Shown: in pieces, positions 8,925 to 23,900 of the stretch
How the letters are laid out: every line of letters begins with the position of its first letter
Position numbering within the stretch: position 1 is the first letter of the stretch
Origin: Psoroptes ovis
Taxonomy: Eukaryota; Arthropoda; Arachnida; Sarcoptiformes; Psoroptidae
Assembly: GCA_002943765.1 (NCBI GenBank)
Contig: PQWQ01000021.1
Span: 62,001 to 126,000 of the forward strand
Direction of reading: 5' to 3'
DNA: 64,000 nucleotides
Translations under genes and position numbers: made by a program
Notes under the pieces: model-generated
What the model saw: the letters and a program-made list of their open reading frames with translations, nothing else
The model's database searches: none
Told to the model about the DNA's origin: nothing

Positions 8925-11900
8925 CTATTCGATGGTGGTAGTGGCGGTGGTGGTGACACCGGATGTGATGAAGAAGGAGTGGCACAGAGTTGAATGGAGT
9001 GAGGTTTTACAGATTTGCAGTGAAGGAGTCGGAGTGAAGGCGCCACGAAGGAGTGAAGAGTTGAACCGGAGTGGAGGAGTCGTGGAGCAAAGGTGGTGGT
9101 GAGAGGTGGTAGCAGGATGTGATGGTGGGAGGTAGTGGTAGGAGGTGGCGACAGGAGGAGGCGAATAAGAAAGAAATGAATAAGTCAAACGATTAGTTCG
9201 GTGGCTTAGTTGATTTGCGGGGTCACCCTAGTATGTGGATGGCCCCTGAAGAAGAACAGACAGGGTTATAGGGGTTAGAGGTTGCCATAACTTACCTTTT
9301 CAGCTTCATCATTATTACAATCGATAGCATCATAACATTCGATACGGCTAACGACGGCCGCCAATGAATCATATTCTTGTTTCCTTGACATTGATGCATT
9401 AATACCGCTTACGAAACGATCGACGCATTGTATCTATGAATGACCCCAAAATGAATTTTGATTGGCCGCAATTTAAGCAATGATCATTGAACTTACCATA
9501 CGATTCAAAGCATCTTTATGCAGGTCATTATCCGTTTTGGCCAGAATGGCTTTCAACAGAAGCGAATATTTCGTAAGACGTTGAAAGGGTTTGACCAGCA
9601 GCCCCATAAGGTCAAGACGTTCACAATCTTTGTGCTTGCGGCACCACTGGTGGACAGGGATGGGCGTGTACAAATCGGAAGAAAACAGAATGAGATTAAA
9701 AATTGATGGGAAATTATTATTCGGGAAATTTTCCGGAAATTAATTTTAGCGGGTCATTCATGAAAGTCGTTACGATTTCCGCCATTGACAATTGAAATTC
9801 GATTCAGATTCAATCGTAACGTAATTTACGGACAACCCGAAAATTCAATAGTTTCGATAGTGCGAACAATCGAAATGAATGAAATGGAATGAAAAGGGTT
9901 AAACATTAACCCTTAGCACTCGAAGCATTTACAGCGTAAGTGAGCCAGCAGCTCGACGATTTTTCATAGTCATGTAAAATGGTGACTGATAGGCGCCTTG
10001 GCGAGTTGTTGCATTACATCTTATGGTGAATGATGTTCACCGTTCGAGTTTTAAGGGTTAATTATTCATAATTATTCATAATTATTATTCACAATTAACT
10101 CTTTTGTTCCAAAAAAAAAAAATCATCGATGAAGAAATATTCCCGGTAACATTGTGGCAAAAAAAAAAAAATTTTAGGGAAAATTTCCCGAGAAACAAAA
10201 AAACTGGAAAATTTTTCGGAAATCATTTTTACACAAATGGAAGCCATATAAAATTCCAGGGAAATTTCTTCGGTCGGAAAAAAATTTTTTTTGCCGGAAA
10301 TTTTCCGGAAATTTCATTGAATTACTCCATCGAACGATTGTCATTGTGCAACAATCGATTGTGTCGAGTGGGGGGAGAAAAAATCGAAAAAAAAATTATC
10401 AAAATCACACTCACCGATATGTACTCTTTGAACAGTGAATTGGTTTTGATTTTTTCCTTCAAATATTGTAAACATTTACTATGTTCCAAACAGTACTGAA
10501 TATATGGACGAAATATTTGATCAAACTGTGTGGAAAAGGGTTGATTGGAGGTTAATAATTGGAGGTTAATTGTGGTAGATGAGGGTTGATGGAGGTTGAC
10601 GAAGGTTAAGAAATGGAGGTTAATTGAATGTTGATGAATGGTTGTTGGAAGTTGATGGATCGTTGACGGAGGTTAAATAAACAATTAATTAAGAGGTTAA
10701 TCAAGTGAATAAGATGGAATTAAGAGGCTTTACCTGAAGGAAACCTTCTTCCAACATCAACGGATTGAATGGTGTACGATGTTCACGGCTATTGTTCAAC
10801 ATCGGTAGCAAATAATGCATCCAAAAATGATGATTTGCTTCGTATACTTCGACAATATTACTGAAGACATTACGTATGTCGATCTATGATCAAGTAATTA
10901 ATCGATTAATTAGTCAAAATAGTCAAAATAGTTGAAATTCCATATAATCAGTAACCAGAGGGTTAATTTTAAAATTAACCCTCATATTTACAATTAGTGA
11001 CATTTGTGAAAACATTTATGAATGGCCCCCATATTAGAATTGCCAAAAATTCACCCTTCCATCCATTAAGTAAATACCTTAAATTCATTATTCATTATGC
11101 ATGAATCAATGATTCGAAATTGTCAATTTGCAGCCCCCCCGGCGCAGCCGCGGGGCATAATAACAGGGGTTGAACAAAATTGACATAATTCACGACGAAT
11201 CGCCTGCAATTAGGAGCAATTCTCGAAGGATTATACCTGAGAGATGTTTCCGCTTCGCTCAAGTGCTTAAGATAAGTATTTCTCACAAGGCTATTACCTT
11301 TGAAAAATGGTTGCAATATAATAAATGAGGGGGTCTCTGGAGACCTATGGAGACCTCTAGCGGTCTCTGGAGACCGATACGTCTTCATATTCATTTATTA
11401 GGTTGTCCCATAAGTTCTGGCCGTTTTTTAGATTATTTTTCATTTGAAAAACGGCAAGAACTTATGGGACAACCTAATATTTCAAAGAAAATTGAAATAA
11501 ATTCCATGAATTCTTTTCATTCATTGGGAAATAACCCTTTGAATACCCGTCCATTTATTGTTTACAGGGAAAATTTCTTCGAAAAAAAAAAATTAAAATT
11601 CCCAGGAAATTTCTCCTTATTTTCCAAGAAAAAATGGGACAAAATTTTCATGATGTTGAAATTGAGACACATATTCAAATTAACCAATTAAAATTAATCA
11701 CCAATCAAACGAAGGGTTGTGATTGGCCAAGACAAAATTCCTTCTGTAATTTGATTGGCTGAAATGAGTCAGGTGATTTTCCTACTCAAACGTTTCCAGT
11801 TGTCTTTCATGAAATTTGATTGGCTGAGGTCCGCTAATTTTTTTTTTGCAAAATTTACGCCCTCTGCACTCGGCTGGCGCCTCAAAGTGCCATCATATTT

Positions 11901-14900
11901 CTTGATGAAATTTGTCTAAATGACAAACAAGGGGGTATTGAGTATTGAGTGAGGATGCAAAGTGCCTCACCCCCCACTCGGTATTGTTGTCCAATCAAAC
12001 AAAAAAAAAAAAAAAAAATGAGCCTCCAGTTATCCAATAAGAAGCGAGCAATTTCACGAAAAAAAAGATGTATTAGGTTGTCCGAAAAGTTTTGTGCCGA
12101 AGTTTCCAATGATTTTCTATGAAAATTACCGGCAAAAACTTTTCGGACAACCTAATAATTTAATGGATTTGGACATGGTAATTTATCGGGAAACCTGTCA
12201 CTTACACCGTTTTTTTTGAATTCAAATTCAATTTTTCAATTGTTAACCCTTTTATTCCATTTTGATCATGAATAACAATTGAATAAATTGAAAATACGTG
12301 TTTTTGCTTTGTTTGGTTTTGTTTCCTTCGGAACACAAAAAGGAAAACATTGTCTAAGACACAGTGCAACCAAGAAATAACTCTTTGGGTCTCCGAAATG
12401 TCTAAGTTTTTTTTCCTTGAAAATTTTCCGAGAAACTTTCTCGCCGTAAATTTTCCTCGGAAAATTTACGGGTCCCGAATTTTTTCCTCGTAAATTTTCT
12501 CCTCTTCCCTCATAATTCAAGTCAACTCATTACTTAACGGGTGTACCTTAGGAGAGTACCTTATAGGGTACTTTTCAAAGTACATCTGTCTCGCAGGTAC
12601 CTCTTTAGGTACTCAATCAATCACATCGGTTCCTTATTGGATCATCAGGATGATGATGATGATGACAGGTAATTTAATTAACGAGTTAAATTACTTTTGT
12701 GAGATGGAAAACTCAAAAGTAATTTCATTTATGAATGAGATTTTGTGTCTCGGTGTGTATGTGTATGTAGGTGTACGAATGTCTGCCGAAATTCAATTAT
12801 CAGAGCGAGAACACAGATTCAATTTTTTTCAAAAATTCAGTGGTTCTCAACCATTGTTTCAGTAATTTAGCGGCACCAAGAGCTTTCTTTAAGAAAGAAT
12901 CTTAAGAAACAAAGGTTCAGGTTGAGAAACACTGATTCTCAACCTCATAGACAAACAGAATAAATTGAAACACTCATAATCTATTTTGCCGCCAGGGGGC
13001 AGTTTTTCGCTGTTCATTTCTTCGAATTTCAGGGAGCCTTGGCCCTGGAACATTCTTAGAGAATAAATAATAAAATTCTCAAAGAATAAAGTATACCACC
13101 CCTTCTCCTCTCACCGTCTTTCACACCCCTTACACCCCTCACCCTCTCACACCCCTCATCCTCTGCAGCATCACACCCTCACTCACCCTCTCACACCCCT
13201 CACCCTCATCCTCTCACATCTACCTCACCCCTACCACTCACAAAAAAGATGCTTACCTCTGTTAGGAGACATTCTTTTTGTAAATTTAACAAACACTGAA
13301 TGCAAATGTCGTTGATTATCTTCAACCGGCGAATATATGAAACTTCAGTTTGCAGTAGTTCCCAAATGGCTTCGTTTTGATTTTGTACACGTGCAGAAAG
13401 TTGATCAAAATTCGAAACAATTTTACGCCACTCTGATTCAAGATAATAATATGAATCAATCGAATGATCGAATGATGATGAAAATTGTTGCGGTTGTTGT
13501 TGCGCATGCGTCATTAATTGCTGCGATTGTTGCGACTGCTGATTGCTGGTTGCTGCATTCAAACGATGAAGATCAGTTGTCGACAATGATGTACGTGTTG
13601 TTGATGCTAGCGCTAAAGATGGCGTAGCTGTTGGTGATACTGATACCATTGTTGATGGTGTCGGAGGAGCAGTAGTTGTCGATGATGGTGATGGTGATGA
13701 TGAATTATTAGTGGTAGTGGTATTAGGTAATGATAACATACTGGTGATCGATAGTGATGATGCACGTAAATGATTCATTTTATTGTTTGTTGGAGTGGCA
13801 GCTAGCGCAGCTGTGGTAGTGGTAAGAAATGGTAAATAATGATTTTTAACCGGCGGTATACCGTATTCACTGTAATGTTTCAACAATTCCATTAATTGTT
13901 CCATTTTTTCTTGATCAGATTTAACCGATGCGGGAGCTGTGGTAGCGGATGTGGATGAAGATGAAGACTGGGCTGAAGTCATCGACGAGAATATCATTCC
14001 ACCAATTTTACGGCTTGAATTTTTAAGATTTTTCAAATTAATTAAATCATTTGTAGCTGTCGTAGTGGTAGTAGTGGCATTGTTTGCAATATTTGAACCA
14101 TTATTTTGATTAACACCTGCAGCTGCAGCTGCAATAGCAGTGGTAGTGGTAGCTGTAACAGCTCCGGTATTATTAAGGCCAAAATTTGCTGCAGCACCGC
14201 CAAATAATTCATGGCTATCGGCCAATAGATTATCACATGATACCATTGCACCACGTCTTTGTCGTAAATTTAGTGATGGTTGATTCTGGGTCAGGATGAA
14301 CCCCGAAAAGTTCCAAAAGGTTACGAAGGTCAATTTAGGATCACAAAGAAGGATGGAACGATGGATTAGAACAAAGAAAAAAAATGTGGATTAAAATTTT
14401 GATTGAACTCATTGCGCATGCTTTGAGGCCCTAGGGGTCTTAGGCCCTAGGGACCGTAGGGACCTCAAGGATCCCAAAGGATCTTGCGGACCCTTGAAAC
14501 CTTGACCTATTATTTAGTATCGATATTTGATTATTGATCAAACCAATCAATGGGTCATTCATAAATGATGTATCAGAGGATGCTGATTACTTATTTATTA
14601 CCATCAATTAACTTTACTGACCTTATTATTTTGGTCTAATTTTTAATGAGCACTTTGCAAGGTGGCAACCCTTGTCAGTGATGTTACACAATGATGAATA
14701 ATGGTGGTGGTATCCGTCTGGTTGATGGTCATATGTCTGATTGACCATCATCAACAATTGACCATGTCTGACCATCAACGAAACAATGGTCAATGGCTTC
14801 GACCATCATAATGGTTGGTATCACCATTATCATCGAAAGGGTCATTAATAGGTTGCTTCCTTGTTTTATTAATTACCATCATTTTAATTAATTACAAACA

Positions 14901-17900
14901 ATTAAAACTACGCAAGCTATAGATTGCCACATAAGTCCAAGCATGTGGGTAGCAGCTTCATTTCTCATCATTATCGTACTTGCATTAATAGGGTTAATAC
15001 CTTTGCCGAACTTGTAGGTTTATAACTCTTGGATGTGCAACAGACCCCATTAAAACCTTTGCAAGTTTTCCAAAAATGCAGGTAGACCAGTAGACCTTTG
15101 CAAGGGTATAAGGTGTAAGGTCTGCCCGGGTGCATGTACCTCGGGTGCAAATACCAGAAGTGTTTTTACCCGTGCATGTCTGGGGGTTTTTATTTCGAAT
15201 CACTCATGAAGGTATACACCTGGTTGCGCTGTAAATACACCGTCATAAATAATGGTATCGACAACAGACAGGGTCATTAATGTCGATAGATGATATTCGA
15301 TTAATTAATTAAATAATTAACCTTCATTTAATTACTTTTCAAAACATTGATATATTAGCGAATAGGTCATATAAATATTAGGTTGTCCGAAAAGTTTTTC
15401 CCGATTATATCGTAGAAAATAATTGGAAAATCGGTAAAAATTTTTCGGACAACCTAATATTATTTGATTGATCAATTTTATTAATTGATTAATTAACCTT
15501 GATATCAATGAATATTTAAATCATTAAAAAATGATAATAAAAAGAGTCGTCCGTAAAGTTCGGTCCTGTTAATGTTGAGTAACCTCACTGAAAATTTGCG
15601 ACAAAATTTTCCGGACAATCCGAAATAATAAATCACTTTGACAGGTTAATTAGTACGCAAACACATAGACAACAAACAATTAAAAAATGACTGACCAATT
15701 CGACCAACGGAATGGATGAGTCCGGAAAATGAAAATAAATGACTGCACTTTGGACTCGACAGGGCGCCTCAAGGCGCCTTTGAAGGTTTTGATTACTGAG
15801 AAATCACGAGAATCGAACGAGTGCAAGGTTAAATTTAAATAAGGAAAAAATAATTAACCTGCAAAAACCTAATTCTTTAATGATTCAACGATCAAACAGA
15901 CAAATTAATTCCTTTGAAACCTTCAATCGATCAATTAACCCTTTCCAATTATTCGACAGGCGCCTGAAATAACCTCCGTAACGAATCGTATCAATAACTC
16001 ATCAAAAGACGGCTTGAAGGTTAATTGTTGCTGAGTTTTAAGGGTGTTCAGAGGTTAATTGCTGGCTGCAAATATGCACAATAGGGTTACATCTTGAGAA
16101 CCTTCGGGTAGAATTTCTGAGCCTCATACCTCCTAGAAAGTTAAGCTGCAGAATAAGCTTCATTGAAAACAATAACTCTACGAGCTTCGAGACATATCTC
16201 AAGGAGTTTCTCAAGTTCTTAAGCGGTTTCTATTCGATTTCAAGAACTTTCATTTATGAGGCCATGGAGAACCACCCAACCACATCTTAAATCCTTAGAA
16301 CAAAGGACCAGAAAAATGTCAAATCGCATGTCTTCAATCCCCCTCACCCGAGCTTAAAAATAGTTTGCAAAAATTGATTTTCGGAAAAATTTCTCTCCGA
16401 AAAACAGAGAATTCCCGAAAAGTTTTCCTCTTATCTTTTAAATTGTCCCATTCATAAATACCATGAAACACAAGGAAATACCCGATTCAGTCCCAAATAC
16501 CCGATTTCGAAATCAGTCAAAATCGATTGATTGTGTCGAATGATTTGAAATGAAAATTTGAGAATTCAAAAATATGTTTTGAAATGAATTCATGCGTAAG
16601 TGGAAACGAGGAAAAAGATTCCAGAAAATTTCCGAAAAAATTTCCCGGGGAAATTTCTCCGGGAAATTTTTTTTCAATTTCCATCAGTCTCTGGTATGGC
16701 CTCTGGCATGGTTCAGCTCCGAAGACCACCCCCTTTCTGAATCGGCCTCGAATCATGAATGAACACGTGTTCATTCGACCATAAATGATCTGAATTTTTA
16801 CGCGATGACAAATGCTTCGAGTGATGAATTCGAATTTTTTTCAAAATTTTTTGCTGTGTGTAACGAAATTTATGAATGATACATTTCGGGTTTTAAGAAA
16901 AAAAAATAATACCCGATCAATCAATTTGACGAATTGCAAGCATTTCGGTTCAAATGTTTCGGGTATTTTTTTTGGAATTCTTTGAAGGTTAATTTCTGTG
17001 GAGGTTAATTCAGTGGAGGTTGATTTAACCTTCAAAGTGATCTGGCGCCAGCATGGCGTTGCGCTACTCGATTCGATTCTTCGATTGGCGACTACGAACA
17101 CCTGGTGACGCTGGCTCAATTTGACAGGTGAATTATTGGTGAAAAATGCACGTAAAGTTAGCTGCACGTGGAAATACTTGACTGTCCGAAAAGTGTTGAC
17201 GATTTTTACCATACAGTTTCAATGAATAAATACGAAAAAACTTTTCGGACAACCTAAGGCATTGTTTTTCATTGAGAACTTAAAAAATGATTGATGAATG
17301 AATGATTAATTGAAGGGTTGCAATAATAATGGACAGGTGGTGGTTATTTTTGAGAAAAAATTTTTCGTGCATCGTGCACCCATATGTATAATTATATTAT
17401 GCAAATATGCATAAAGAGAACCCTTTCTATTGAAACAAATTTCATTGAAAAAATTCAATCGAAAAATAAGCAGCGGCTTAGCAGTCGTCGACGGGGATTC
17501 TCGTTTTAGCTTTTTGGCTCAAAATTGGTTTACCCCGTGACAGACACGGGCATTTTTAGTTTATTTTGTGATACGGGCGACTGCTTTTGATGCATTTAGA
17601 AAAAAATTCCCTGACCGTTAGATGGTCAAATCAATTCTTTTCATCATCAAAAAGTTAACCTTTATTTTTCGGTTGAAGGTTAATGGTCATTAAATCATTC
17701 GGGAAGGGTAGAACATTCAATCATTTGAACTATTATCTGATTGATTGATTGCCGCCACACGCCATTCATGAGATTCGATTGGCCACGGCTATCTCTGCTT
17801 GCGCATTTCCTTGTGGCGGGCGCCTCGCCGGCTCTCATCAAACTCATCTGGTCAAGGTCATTATCACCTTTTATTATCAAGTTATCGATTATCTAAGTTT

Positions 17901-20900
17901 TTATTTGTAAAATCGAATCGAACTCTATGAATGACCCTTTTTGTTGACAAAAAAACAATTCAAAACCTTTAAAAATTACCTAACCCTCGGGTATGAACGA
18001 CTAACCCATCTTAGAATGATCGTAAAATGATCTTAACCTTTGAAAATTTACGATTAACCTTTAAAACTCTAGCGGTGAGCATCACTCACCATAAAATGTA
18101 ATGTAGCTGCTCGATAGGCGCCCTTGAGTCACCATTTTACATGAGTGTGAAAAATCGTCGAGCTGCTGGCTCGTTTGCGCTGTAACTGCCTCGAAAGCTA
18201 AGGGGTTAACCTCCAAACCAAAAAAACAATCAATCATCATCATTAATGAGAAATTTCACCAAAAAATTAATCATCGACAGATAATCAAGACATTATCAAT
18301 TTTAATCATCAAAAAACGGGGTCATCAATAAATGACATGACACACAAATAGATTTAAATATACCCAATATATGAACTTACCCCAAGTAAAAATGACGTTC
18401 GTGTTGGTGATGATGACAGTGAAGATGACGCTGAAGCTGCTGCGGCTGCTGCAGATGCTGATGATAATGGTAACAACGATGTAGACTGAGATTGCTGAAC
18501 GGCTGGTTGCGCTGCCAGCTGCGATTGTTGATTAGCTGAGGAGGAGGCGGAGGAGGCAATCGAATTCAATAACACTGGATACAAAGCACTGGCTGATGAT
18601 ATGCTACGTGTTGTTGGTGGTGGTGGTGGTGGCGGTATCCTTGATGGTGGCTGATGCTGCTGATGTTGATGATAATTTTGCATCAACGAATTTTGTTGTC
18701 GCAATGTTCGGTGGTCATTGTGACCATCATCTGCGTCATTTGTTTTTGTCTGCGGTTGTTGGTTATGGTGGTTATGGTCACAATCATTCGAATGATCATC
18801 AACGATCATACCATTGTTATCATTGTTTTCACCTGGCACGTTTGATGGTGGTGGGGCAAGGAGGAGGAGGAGCAGGGGGAGAGAAATGAAAAATTAATTC
18901 GAATTCGAATTCAATTGTAAGGCTATAGCCTTGAGCAGCATCGCTGCTCAAGTTTACAATAAACAAAAGGCAGCCACCTCATTAAAAATGTGTTTCACAT
19001 GAAAGATACTCGAAATTGAATTTGAAATATTCGTGACATTCGTCGCTGGAATGGATCATTCACAAATGACGTTATCAAATTGTAAGTGTCTCTTTTGTTT
19101 ATGAGAATCGTGGTTGTCCGAAAAGTTCCTTCCGAACAAATGACTAAGATTCTAAAAATGTTGCCTTTGTTGAAAACCGTCACAACTTTACGGACAACCC
19201 CAGAATGTTAAAATCATCATCAATAAGTAATGACATGTCAAAAGATATGTGTAATTAATACGTGAGCGTATTCATAAATTATGTTACACAATACACCGAC
19301 ACACTGACACATACACAATTTGATTACATTTTCGATTCGTTTTTGGTGGTGGGAAGAGAAAGTTTCTCGGGAAAAAAATTTCCAAGAATATTTCTCATCT
19401 CCCTAGAAGCCGCTTGACCATCAACCATCGATCAATCAAATATCCATCAGGCATAGACCCTGGTGACCGACAGGGTCCCTCCTGTACAATGACCAATACG
19501 GACAGAGGGCGAGCGCCAAGATCCATGATCGAGTGGCTGACCAAGTGTCATTCATAAATTCAGTATTTTCGGGAAATTTCCCAGAAAATTTCTGAAAAAT
19601 TTCCCCAGAAACTTTCCCAAAAACGATCATCACGCAATATTTGAATTTTCTTGTCTCTCTCTCTCCTTCGTCAAATAAATTTTGTATTAGGTTGTCCGAA
19701 AAGTTTTTGCCGATTATAGTGTAAGGAATTATGAGAAAATCGGCAAAAACTTTCCGGACAATCTAATATTACGACCTTGCGTTATACACACCTTATAATC
19801 AGCTGCTACTGATGATGATGAATAAGATGAATTATGAGAGGTCCATATATTTTTGTTTGCTGACGCTTTCGAGAAGTTTCTGCTTTCGAGGTTGTCCGAA
19901 AAGTTTTGGCTGATTTTTCTATTGATTTTGAATTCAATAAGGCGCCAAAACTTTTCGGACAACTTGTGAGTAACAAGCCTTTTTTCAAAGGTTTCATTTT
20001 ACATAAAAAAATTTGAAAATTTTTTTTCGAAAATCTAAAAATAATTTTCGAATGGTGCAATGTGATAAATCATCATTTGAATTATTTCTCATCTGATTTC
20101 TATGAATTTGAATATTCATCATCATTGAATTTCTTGAACATGTCATTATCACGCCAACTACTTGCAATGCCCGTCACAGACACGGGCATTGTTTTCACCA
20201 TTCAATGAGCTATGCCCGGCTCTGATTCGGGCATTTTACATTGAAAAGTATTGATGATGGTGCAGTTATGGAGCTGTTCAAGAAAAATGCTTCGACCGTT
20301 AGTCGGTCGAGAATAATGAAAAAAAATTGCTGCAATTTGTCACCAACCAGCACAGAAACCATTATTATCAGTGTCATCATCAGCATAAACATGACACTGC
20401 ACAGAGGTTGTCCGTAAATTTCGGTCGGTTTTGACATGGTTCGAATCGATGAAGATTGAGAAATTGGCGACGAAATTTTCCGGACAACTCGTCAGACTTT
20501 ACCTTAACACTCAGTCCGCAGAGTTTCATAGCAGACCAGGGCTTTGGCAAGGTCGCAACCTCATACAACTAGAAAATTCAGCAAAAAAATTCAGGGGGGA
20601 TTGAAATGGAAGCTCGAAAAGCCCTGCCCCATACTTTCTGGAGCCTTCCCCAACTCCCCCTACATAAAATATGTGACATGAATATAAATGTGTGTTTTTT
20701 GCAAAAATAATTTTGCAAAAATCAGCAAAAAAACGCGAACAAATGAAATCTGTGCCATCAGTGATCACATTCAGGACTCATCAAAGATAATTCATTTTCG
20801 ATGGCTGTCCGTAAAGTCGTGGCTGATCGAATCAATGAAATTGAATGGAAAAATTAGCCAAAACTTTTCGGACAACCTCACTGATTATCTACGCTCGGCC

Positions 20901-23900
20901 AACACTAATGATAATCCTTTGATGCCATAAATTTACTTATTATCTCAATGATTCAAGAGTTTTTAAGATTGTGAATTAAGATTTTGAGATAGATTTTGAC
21001 ACTTATCATGAAAAGTTTCTGGGAATTTTCAGAGAAATTTTCCAAGAAAATCTGTGGAAATTATAAAAATTATGACAATTATGAAATGAGCGTTCTTCAC
21101 ATTGAGATTGTATACAAAATGCGATCATTTCATAACTGTAGGGGAAAAAAATTTGAATTTATCGAAAATGAGTCATTCATAAACAACGTAAGGTATTTGG
21201 ATACTAATTATTATTCAATTTGATTTGTTTTCAATATGATAATCAGGAATTCATAAACAAAATTCCCCCTTTTTTCAGAAAAAAATGGATCATTCACAAA
21301 TGTATGTGACTAGAATATTTTTAGAAATAAAAATCATGAGAATGATTTAATTAATTTTCGCTAATTAACTAAATGACTGATTAATTAATTAATTTTCGAG
21401 CTAAATTTGTGCTTATCACTGTACTTGTACATACAACACGCCTACTTGCATTCATTCATTTGATTATCATTTGGTAAATACCGTCAACGGCGTCCGAAAA
21501 GTTCTGACATTCGACAACAAATGTTTGGGACGAAAAATGAGAAAAAAATTCTGCAACAAACTTCGCGGACAGTGTTTTTCACTGCAAAATGTAGCAATTT
21601 TTGCAAATGTATCGATTTCAAAATCGTATCAGTTTTGGAATGTATCGAAATTTCGCTTAGGTAAAAAAATGTGAATTCGATTTTAAATAAAAAAGAAGAG
21701 AAAATTTACCGGAATTTTTCGTTTCGTTTCGTTCTGAAATTCAGGTGGAATTTTTTCGGAAATTTTTCTTTTTTGTCAGACTGATGAATTAACTGAGAAT
21801 TTTGACTCGTCGTTTTGTGATTTATCGGAAATTTTCCGGGAAAGATACAAATTTTCGAAATTTTTTTTCGTCAGAAAAAATTTCCAGGGAACTTTCTGAG
21901 AATTTTTTGTTTTGTAAAATCACTGAATTCACAAAAACATTCACAAATGTTGTTACACAATTATTCACTTGATCACTTGTTCATTAATTCATTTCACTAA
22001 TCAATCAATTAGTCAATGAATTAATCGAGGAATTGAAAAAATTTCAAGAAAATTCCTGGGAAATTTCCCGTAAAAATCATCGAAAATTTCACCACAAAAA
22101 AAATATGCACCATTCACAAATGAAATGACACTGTTTCTGAGAAAAAAATTTTTGGGCGCCAGCCGAGGTGCACACACAGAAAACACGCACAGTGAAACAC
22201 ATCGAAAAAACACGAAAAATTTTCCCTTCGAAAAAACATTCGATCAACAAAATCATTGATCGTCAACGAAGTGATCACATCAACGGGTTGATGTCGAATG
22301 ACGAGGCGCAAAACTTTGACTGAGTGAAGAAGAAGATGCACTCAGAGGAGAGCAGGCAGAGGAGAACAGACATCTTCGAAGTGCAGCGTAGAAGCCAAGT
22401 GATGCGCATGCGCCGTCTGTCTCTTTGCATCTTCGAGTCGATCGATTTCTCTCTGTGATTGTCAGTTTGAAGCATCTCTCTGCTTCTCTGCAAACTTTGA
22501 TTCGAATCAATTTCAAACATTTTATGGTTTTACTACCCCTCCTCCTCCGTTTTCCCTCTTTGAAAATCGAAAATTTCACTCAAGGCTGTCCGAAAAGTAC
22601 TGTCGGCCTTGAATAAACTTGTCTGAATCAAAAGAAGCCGACTGAAATTTCCGGACACCGAACATTCGGTTCTCGTGTGGTTCTCCTCTCGTGCACCTGT
22701 TTACACCTGACTAGGTCTAATATGGCCGCAATCTGACCGCAGACAGCTTTTGGCTTTCGCTCAAAAAGCACTGGCGCAGATGAGCGTCTAATCATTTCGG
22801 GAAATTTCCCGGGAAAAATCATCAGAAATTACTTGGTTTTCTATGGTTGTGGTCAACCAGAGTTCTCAGAAATTTTTTCTCGGATTCCCGAGAAAAATTC
22901 TCGGGTATTAAATTTCCGAGAAACTTTTCTTATTAAAAAAAAATTAATTTCATCATCAATAATATTTTAGGTTGTCCCATAAGTTCTTGCCGTTTTTTAA
23001 ATGTTTTTTTTCATTCAAAAACCGGCAAGAACTTATGGGACAACCCATAATACGGAATGAAATGATTTAATTTGATTTCACATCATTTTTTTAATCGGAT
23101 TTAAGAGGATTAAAATTTCAGGAAATTTTTTTTTCCAGAAATTTTCCAGCAAAGAAAATTATGGAAAATTTCCCAAAATTTTTTTCCCGGAAATTTTTCC
23201 GCCAAGGAAAAACAAAACTCAGAGGGGTGACCCTCGAAACCCTCTTCAATTTTCTAAGTCATATCAAAGACATAAGGGTCACAAGTGTGACACGAAAAAT
23301 TTTTAAGTTACGAATTTAAAGAACTTTATTCAAAGAGATCTATTGATTTTTGATACAATATGAATAATATGAATGTTTTACAAAAAATGATCTCGAAGAT
23401 ATTTTTAAAATGAGAATTCTACAAATATTTATATGTTTTTCAAATTTTTCTTGTGTACAAAATTTTAGGATGAAAGAGAAAATTTAGTAGAAGTAAAGGG
23501 TTAGAAGAAAGGAAAGGAAATTGTCGCGACATAGTCGGAACACTCAAAGGTTAGTTTTTATTTACAGAATTCGGAAATTTAGATATGATAAGGAAAATAT
23601 TAAATGAAATTGAAAGTGGCGACAGAAAGGATTTAGAAAGGAATTTTGGTCAGTGAAAGTAAAAGAGCAAAGGAATGTTAATAATTAAAAACAAGGAAAG
23701 ACTGAAAGAGAAAGCAATAAAATGAAAAAAAAGGTGTTATATACATATGCTATCAAATATTTGAATAGCAAGCACACATGGTCAAATGTCATTATCAGAA
23801 ATGTCTATTCTTCAGCCATGGTGCAATAAAAAATTTTTATAAATGACAATTTTCAATTTTGTTTTCCCGACATGACGACGCTTCATGGTCGGTCACGTCA

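Larger units (their letters stand above)
14286..18380 (-). other. intron of the exchange-factor gene
   Basis: About 4.1 kb with no supported gene. It holds three mariner-like MITEs, one TTAA element, one copy of the CCCGTG-hairpin family, one GCACTCGA element, and a run of GACCATCA/TGATGGTC words at 14690-14860. Small open frames here lack any domain. Confidence 0.7.
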
